Shown here: positions 58,285 to 64,000 of the stretch, piece after piece
Position numbering within the stretch: position 1 is the first letter of the stretch
How the letters are laid out: every line of letters starts with the position of its first letter
Assembly (NCBI RefSeq): GCF_963675165.1
Contig: NC_087386.1
Location: 4,532,169-4,596,168 of the forward strand
Reading direction: 5' to 3'
Origin: Halichondria panicea
Taxonomy: Eukaryota; Porifera; Demospongiae; Suberitida; Halichondriidae
Length of the DNA stretch: 64,000 nucleotides
Notes under the pieces: model-generated
The model's database searches: none
What the model saw: only the letters and a program-made list of their open reading frames with translations
What the model was told of the DNA's origin: nothing
Position numbers and translations under genes: made by a program

Positions 58285-59811
58285 TTAATTAATTGTTGGA
58301 CTTGCAAGATATCGATTATAAACCTCCTCCACCACTCTGTGTGCATTGTAGTCCTCGTCTCTAACTCTCCACTTATACCAGCGAGCCAGGAGGCAGTACA
58401 TGATGAATCCAATCAAAGCCAATATGATAGAAAATAATGCCTGAATCAGGGAGCAGTACTGTGACTCACATATATAGTTAAACAGGAACAATACAATAAT
58501 TCCAAGAGAAATTGATACAGTAAATAAACAAATAGCGTAGCCAGCTAGCAACCCACGAACTCTGTATGGTGACTGTGCACATACAAACTGAAACATAACA
58601 AGGATCGTGAAGTTACTAAGAACGCCAAAGAATGCACAGTATATCATGTATAGCCAAGATCTTCCACTGGTGATGTTTACTCCATAATGAAATTCTTCAA
58701 TAGCGATAATGATAAAGTATGCAGTGTTACTTAGCAATACACAAAATGACCCAAATCCAATTCGCTTGAGAGTTGATGGTAGTCTGTTTTTCACAAATGG
58801 GTAGATAATGATCTCGTACGCTATCATTGTAACGATTCCAGTCCACCATGGACTATAACCAAAGCCATATATCAACACAGAAGAACAGCTGCTGTTTGTG
58901 TGGTCCCAATACCATACGGTTTGAATTGATGTAGTAGCCGAAAATACAGCTACTAGTGGTGTAAGAACAATGAGAATCTTGAAGAAAGTTTTCACATCCT
59001 CAACTTGCTCTGTAGTAAATGGTCCACCATATTTTGTCTTCCCTAGGTCTAATCTAGAGGGTACGTTTTCCTCCCAGTATGTGAGAGCACTGCGATAAAT
59101 AGGAGCCTTGTGCTTAGCTGCAAACTTGAGAACTTGGTAGATAGTTTTGAGGGCTTTAGTCGTGTTTGGCTCAATAACTAGCCATTTTTTGGCGAGGAGA
59201 AACATTGTACAGCAACTAATGGATGTGCAGATAATTGGCAAAGAACTCATCAACTGTACCATCCAGCTGTTAGTAGTACACTCAAGTAGTATTGTATGAA
59301 GTGAATCTGAAATCCACAATCCAGTTGACAGAGATATTTGAAACCATGCTATGAAGCTAGTAGTGTTGCTAGTGGAGGCTTCAGGCATTTGATCCAGGCC
59401 TAATTCTAGAGCAGTCACAAAACAAGCTATTAATCCAATAATCCAGATTCCATAAACTATTGGAGCCACTCCACCACTTATGAAGTGTAGTAACATGGTA
59501 CTCTGTTTGAGCTCAGAGCTCTCCAATATTAACACACTTATACACGCCATTAGGGAAGCTATGAACAGCAGATAACACCCAGCTCTGAACACTTTGAAGT
59601 TTCCAAACCTTGCATCTGCCAACCAGCCAGCAAACGGAGCAAGAAACAAAAGGGGAATAATGGGCACTAAACCAAACTGAGAGTAATTACCGACATCCTC
59701 TATTCCTTGAAACAGTGTATCATACATCTTGAAGTATGACCAGCTCGTAATACCTAGTAGACACATCCATATCAAAACCAGGAAGGCTCCTTTGGAATAG
59801 AAATACTTCAT
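58285..59811 (-). CDS. SLC15/POT-family (proton-coupled oligopeptide transporter-like) membrane protein
   Basis: Single exon, 508 aa, about 12 hydrophobic helices. The loop after TM2 is FAGWLADARFGNFKVFRAG, matching the MFS/PTR A-motif region. Before TM7 stands YWEENVPSRLDLGK, TKYGGPFTTEQVEDVKTFFK, a sequence typical of animal SLC15A4-like POT proteins (R-D-GK-KYGGPF--EQVEDVK). The TM1 ExxERF motif that couples protons is not recognisable, so substrate and coupling may differ. The usual SLC15 length is 570-730 aa, so this is a short form without the large extracellular loop. Family call fairly sure; substrate (peptides, histidine or other) not known. Confidence 0.75.
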   Translation of the reverse strand: MKYFYSKGAFLVLIWMCLLGITSWSYFKMYDTLFQGIEDVGNYSQFGLVPIIPLLFLAPFAGWLADARFGNFKVFRAGCYLLFIASLMACISVLILESSELKQSTMLLHFISGGVAPIVYGIWIIGLIACFVTALELGLDQMPEASTSNTTSFIAWFQISLSTGLWISDSLHTILLECTTNSWMVQLMSSLPIICTSISCCTMFLLAKKWLVIEPNTTKALKTIYQVLKFAAKHKAPIYRSALTYWEENVPSRLDLGKTKYGGPFTTEQVEDVKTFFKILIVLTPLVAVFSATTSIQTVWYWDHTNSSCSSVLIYGFGYSPWWTGIVTMIAYEIIIYPFVKNRLPSTLKRIGFGSFCVLLSNTAYFIIIAIEEFHYGVNITSGRSWLYMIYCAFFGVLSNFTILVMFQFVCAQSPYRVRGLLAGYAICLFTVSISLGIIVLFLFNYICESQYCSLIQALFSIILALIGFIMYCLLARWYKWRVRDEDYNAHRVVEEVYNRYLASPTIN

Positions 59812-61566
59812 TTTGTGTTCTGATCACGAGCTGTAACTAATAACTTGAAAACGATGCAGCGAGAACAAACAATATTGTATTCTGCATGGCTCCTGAATAT
59901 GAAAGTAACAGACTTTTCCCCAAAATGCATATCTCTGATAAAGGAGAATGTGTTCATTAATTTGTTTTGTTTGTGTATGTTGGCACCTATAGATCTACAT
60001 GAATGGTAAGCCGCAACTGAGCTCTGCACATGCGCACTATATAGATCCAATTAGCATTATTACATTGTTACATTGTTCCCCTCTAAAAAATAAAATCTGT
60101 CCCAGACTACATCAACAATATTATACCATGTGGTACATATTGCATAAATCGATCATGGGCCGGGGTGTCCTGATCGATGAGGGTATCGGTGATGTGTTAG
60201 TTGTTGAGATTAAACTTCATTGTTGTCCTCATGCATGCAAGCAACTGTAGGTGAGTGCCATGCAGGCGTATTGCTTGTTGAGCATTGGGGAATTGGAATT
60301 CTACTTTTGCGAACATGCTCAAGTTGAATGATTGGGAGACATGATGTCATTGTAAGCTTTCATGCAAGGCTGGTGTTTCGTTTGTTGCTGTTACTGGACA
60401 CGTTCCTGCATTGTGAAGAAGATAAACCAGGCATATATGTGATCTTCCTAAGATGTCTGATGCATCTTCGGTTAGTACTGGCAGGTGCATGCACTCCCGG
60501 CCCGCCACTGCCACTACCACTCTTGCTGTTGTGTATGGTGTTACTTGGATTGGGGGACGATTGAGTTTGTTTTGTACTTTAGCCCCATATGGTTTCGTTG
60601 ATACTGCAATAAACGGGAATTATTCCTAACCACAGAAAAATTGAGGGTCATGTGTCGAATGACAAGCTCTGGAGTTGCATGCTCTAACTACTCTGGTGAG
60701 GAATGTGTTTGCTTCTCTGAGGGAGTCCTTTGCCAACACTCGGTTCATTTAAGCGATTCTGTGTTTATGTGTGCCATTTCACTTCTGTATACACCTTGAC
60801 TCTATATTTTCTATAATAATTATATATAGGATTTAGTAGAGGCAGAAAACAAACTGGATTTCTAGATCTAGCACACGGAGAGGTATACAACCAGCTATAA
60901 GACGACCCTTTATATAGAGTTTCTGGAAACATTTTTCTGAGACCAGGAAAGGCACACATAATTATAGCAAAGGTTTGTCCAAATTAATCCTACAGCACTA
61001 GCTCCCAAAACCCAAAACAAAGACAAGTCCTTCTTAAATACAAAATCACAAACAATCTATGACTTAATTACAACTGTTCAAGTTTCATTCATAGATTACT
61101 AAGTAGACCATGCTTCTTTTATAGTAGCCTTGGCAGCATCTCTGGAGAAATACAGTAAGCCAGCACGCCTCGCCATTCAGCTACATGTATAGATCTGAGC
61201 TGCAAGGTTTCTCACTTTTGAAAGTAGCAATAATTATGATTATAGGATGCACATTTTCTGCAATGGAACAAACATGCACACTATATATGCTTCGTGTCGG
61301 TTGGACTTCGCCCAACTATAGTTAGTCAAGAACCTTTTTGAGTACGTGCTCGTTACTTAAGGCTACTGTATAATTATGATGGAAGGTGAGGCAACTCGGC
61401 TCTGTGTGCATATAGTAGCGCACATGTGGTTGCTATTATATACCCCCTACACTGGTATGTCATTTATGTGCAACCAATATACATAATATCTATCATGGTG
61501 CTTAAAATTAATTAATGATTGGGTTAAAGACAGCATGTAGGGTAGCTTCATTAATTATTACTATAG
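59812..61566. other. intergenic region between transporter and GPCR
   Basis: Short open frames at 59999-60250 and 60328-60564 have no recognised features. A half family F end (cggttggacttcgcccaac) is at about 61299-61318. Nothing else supported. Confidence 0.55.
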
Positions 61567-62631
61567 CTAGTTAAAAACAGTTTTCGATGTGTTTGAGCCT
61601 TCATGCTTAGTGCTAGCATTTCCTACTACTGTGATAATAGTCATTTCCGAGTGCACTCTGTTTGACTTCCGAGTACAAAGCTGTTCTGTCCAGTTCTTTC
61701 TCAACTTGGTGTTGAAATAGAGCAGTATGATTGGGTAGGACACTCCGTGTAAACAGCTGATAAAAGCAAATGTCACACCTTCTGCGAAACTGGCCCAGTT
61801 TCCAAGGTAATCTTTCACTCCTACTAACTTTAAAACTTCAGAAAATGCTTTGCCAAACAAATAACCTAATAGTCCATTGCATAAGACGATAAACACCATC
61901 AAAATAGGCATTAGCAGTAGTTTTCTGTTCAAGTGTCGGTATTCTTGGATTTTTTGCCTGACGGACATTTTCTTAAATAGCTGTACAGACCAAACTGATG
62001 TTGCTATGACTATGACAGAAGCTGGAAGCAGTGTAGACACAAAATATGCTCCTGAAGTTATGTTTTCAGGATCACTTGAAGTTATTAATGTAGTATTCTG
62101 TATGCATAATGGCTGGCAAGGATTTGATGACGCTGGTAGAAGGATCTGCGGAATCAGTAGCACTGTGAACCAAAACATTCCAGCCAGAAAACTTACTCCG
62201 ATGCAAGGGATGATCCTTCTGTAGCTGTTCCATTGTTTCTTCCCTCTGATGATTTGTAGCTGTAACAAGCTCTGGCAAGTAATTATCAGCACAGAAAAAA
62301 CAGTGGAAAATGTACCAAACGCTTTGATTATGGAATTTGTTATAACGTTGCATGTACAACTAAGCAAGTCTGGTGTGACTGTTACGGATATTATACATTG
62401 ACCAATCTTGTCCACACAAAGCATCAATAACAAAGAACTGTATAGCACCGTTAGAGGCTTTTTGCCGAGCTTGCTCTTAATGAAGGCTGTGAAGACAGTG
62501 AGATTCCAGAATAGTGTCGACGGGAGTATTACTGCTAAATAAAGGATGATGTCAATAGCTACGAGTGGTTGCCAATACGGAAACTCTTGAGTAACATTGC
62601 CATTATAGTCACCGTAATCTAGAGACTCCAT
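61567..62631 (-). CDS. orphan rhodopsin-like seven-transmembrane receptor
   Basis: Single exon, 354 aa. A short N-terminus with NVTQ glycosylation site precedes seven hydrophobic helices. TM1 has LFWNLTVFTAF, with Asn near the N1.50 position; TM2 ends LLLMLCVDKIG. Cysteines stand before TM3 (LLSCTCNVI) and in the second extracellular loop (NPCQPLCIQN), allowing the usual disulfide. The end of TM3 is LLQLQIIRG, so a DRY motif is absent. TM7 ends GVSYPIILLYF, a form of NPxxY with Asn replaced, followed by a helix-8-like NTKLRKNW and a Ser/Thr-rich tail. This is a class A-like layout as found in sponge-specific GPCR expansions. Ligand unknown. Confidence 0.8.
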   Translation of the reverse strand: MESLDYGDYNGNVTQEFPYWQPLVAIDIILYLAVILPSTLFWNLTVFTAFIKSKLGKKPLTVLYSSLLLMLCVDKIGQCIISVTVTPDLLSCTCNVITNSIIKAFGTFSTVFSVLIITCQSLLQLQIIRGKKQWNSYRRIIPCIGVSFLAGMFWFTVLLIPQILLPASSNPCQPLCIQNTTLITSSDPENITSGAYFVSTLLPASVIVIATSVWSVQLFKKMSVRQKIQEYRHLNRKLLLMPILMVFIVLCNGLLGYLFGKAFSEVLKLVGVKDYLGNWASFAEGVTFAFISCLHGVSYPIILLYFNTKLRKNWTEQLCTRKSNRVHSEMTIITVVGNASTKHEGSNTSKTVFN

Positions 62632-62833
62632 CTTTAACTGTTATGAACTGTGATTATATTGAATTCTTGCTATTCTCAATAAATTAAGTGTCGTTCACCC
62701 CTATTCGGCTGAAATGCAGGCATGTCGGACCTCCTCTGGCTTACACTGCCACATGCACAAGTTATATCATTGATCCATTGTATATATAAAATTGCATTCA
62801 CAGTGGGGTATATGGTAGTGTAGTTTGTTCTGT

Positions 62834-62881
<48 letters not shown>

Positions 62882-63249
62882 GCACGCATGTATATAGGGG
62901 TGTAACTGCTCTATACCGTTGCAATGCAGGTGCAAGTGCGTGATAGCTTCTATATAGGCTTTGAGCAACTTTGGGAAATTTTGACCGGTGGATTTTAAAA
63001 CTCGCTTAGAGGCCATCTTGAAGTCTTTTTATAGTTTCAGTTCAGACTTAGCGTAGCAACTTGCGTAGAAAAATCTGTAGCTATTCTACTTAGTATAGTT
63101 GTCTCTGCAGTAGAGCACAGCTATTACTATACCCGTGGCCTCCCACGCACACCTCGGGTAAATATAATACGATGATTATCACATAACTTTGAGCACGCAT
63201 ACATTAATTGACTCGATACAAAAATATTGATCTATTAACATTTATAATT
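62632..63249. other. intergenic region with microsatellite
   Basis: Contains the GT run 62831-62880. No gene recognised; the short frames here are products of the repeat. Confidence 0.6.
62831..62880. repeat. (GT)n microsatellite
   Basis: About 50 bp of TG repeat with single interruptions. Confidence 0.95.
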
Positions 63250-63903
63250 TTAAGCCAGATTCTCGTAAGGTCTATATGGATGCACAGACAAATCACGTTT
63301 GCAAGTTTGCCGGCCCAACTTCCACTTTGAGTTATGATCTGTTGACCATTGCTGTAAAATGGGCTTCGTTGAATTTTGATACTTGTCTGGTATTTCTGGT
63401 CGAATGTCAACGACAATATTTTGGTAGATATCATGGGTAAGAAGGGTCCGTGGGTAACTGCGATGCTTTGGGTTTCGTATTCTAAGACGAGGGTCGATAA
63501 CTACCTCTCCATTAAATAGGATATTGCACCTGATCATAGTAAACAATTGTGAGTACCACCAGCTCACCGAATCGTATTTTGGTGTGTATGGAAGTATGTG
63601 GTCCATCACTTGATAGTGAAAGGCGTTAAGAATAGCATCCATGTGGTATATTTGTACGTATACTGTGAGTTCACAATTCACCCCCTCGGACAAATTTTCC
63701 GTAGAGAAACCCCTATACTCGTTATCTAGGGGGATGATAACTACAGCGGGTTGAAAGGTCTTGAGAGACTTCTCATACATTCTCCATGGATTATGTGCGC
63801 TATTTTTAATCATACTTTTCAGTTCAAGATCATCGTATGAAAATGTAGTACATGTACTTTTCTTTCCTTTCTTTGGCTGCTTCGTAAAGCAAGTTTCTTC
63901 CAA
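63250..63903 (-). CDS. unrecognised protein, 217 aa
   Basis: An uninterrupted frame with protein-like composition: NPWRMYEKSLKTFQPAVVII, NCELTVYVQIYHMDAILNAF, HILPYTPKYDSVSWWYSQ and RIRNPKHRSYPRTLL. No signal peptide or TM segment. The start at 63903 is the first Met; the window ends shortly after, so more exons upstream are possible. The tryptophan-rich SWWYSQ and the IYHMDAILNAFHYQVMDHILP stretch remind me of glycan-modifying enzymes, but I cannot name a family and no function is claimed. Confidence 0.6.
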   Translation of the reverse strand: MEETCFTKQPKKGKKSTCTTFSYDDLELKSMIKNSAHNPWRMYEKSLKTFQPAVVIIPLDNEYRGFSTENLSEGVNCELTVYVQIYHMDAILNAFHYQVMDHILPYTPKYDSVSWWYSQLFTMIRCNILFNGEVVIDPRLRIRNPKHRSYPRTLLTHDIYQNIVVDIRPEIPDKYQNSTKPILQQWSTDHNSKWKLGRQTCKRDLSVHPYRPYENLA

Positions 63904-64000
63904 CAGTCCAAGTTGTAGACTTACTAGAGTTGAATATGTATTGGACGTGATGCAATGATGTGTCAGCGCACTTCTGTTTGTAACTCAAGATGATTACATC

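Noticed and set aside
60655-60705. tRNA/SINE-like stretch (tagttagagcatgcaactcc on the minus strand)
   Set aside because: A box A-like part and a weak attcgacac, but arms do not fold into a cloverleaf.

Overview
The window looks like a compact, AT-rich early-branching animal genome, most likely a demosponge. The evidence is short GT-AG introns, many small genes, an ANK-Roc-COR-Death protein, a beta-helix/multi-TM 'Pmp-like' surface protein, an orphan rhodopsin-like GPCR and a SLC15-type transporter, all in a sea of short inverted-repeat elements. The species call is inference; no search was possible.

Left part (1-9.6 kb): a minus-strand EEIG/FAM102 N-terminal C2 gene (partial) lies head-to-head with DPM2, whose first coding exon is just the ATG. 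A 12-exon minus-strand gene (2610-7832, 601 aa in my model) carries two nucleoside 2-deoxyribosyltransferase-like domains separated by an EF-hand-like loop. A plus-strand F-box/LRR gene follows and is broken by frame changes.

Centre (10.64-36.41 kb): a ~13 kb tandem duplication. Each unit has a plus-strand ANK-Roc-COR-Death gene (10 exons, 1124 aa) convergent with a minus-strand secreted alpha-L-fucosidase that carries an N-terminal mannose-6-phosphate-receptor-homology (MRH) domain. The fucosidase has two adjacent 19-nt exons, 27 nt apart, each coding an alternative version of the active-site segment IHWGMY / IVWGLY; they can only be used one at a time. The right copy (29964-36324) is intact (641 aa). 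The left copy (17375-23245) has lost exon 4, most of exon 5 and the exon-7 splice donor. At the junction of the two units the left fucosidase and the right ANK-Roc gene start 123 bp apart on opposite strands. Nearly all inserted elements are shared by both copies, so they predate the duplication.

Right part (36.4-52 kb): gene-poor and repeat-rich. It holds a retroelement tail, a pogo-like MITE with TA target duplication, many perfect hairpins, two ~1-1.2 kb foldback elements whose arms are made of short TCGA-containing direct repeats, a small secreted peptide gene (again with an ATG-only exon), and decayed ankyrin pieces.

Far right (52-64 kb): a single-exon 1449-aa beta-helix multi-TM surface protein, a SLC15/POT-like transporter (508 aa), a 354-aa 7TM receptor and a 217-aa protein that I do not recognise, the last three on the minus strand.
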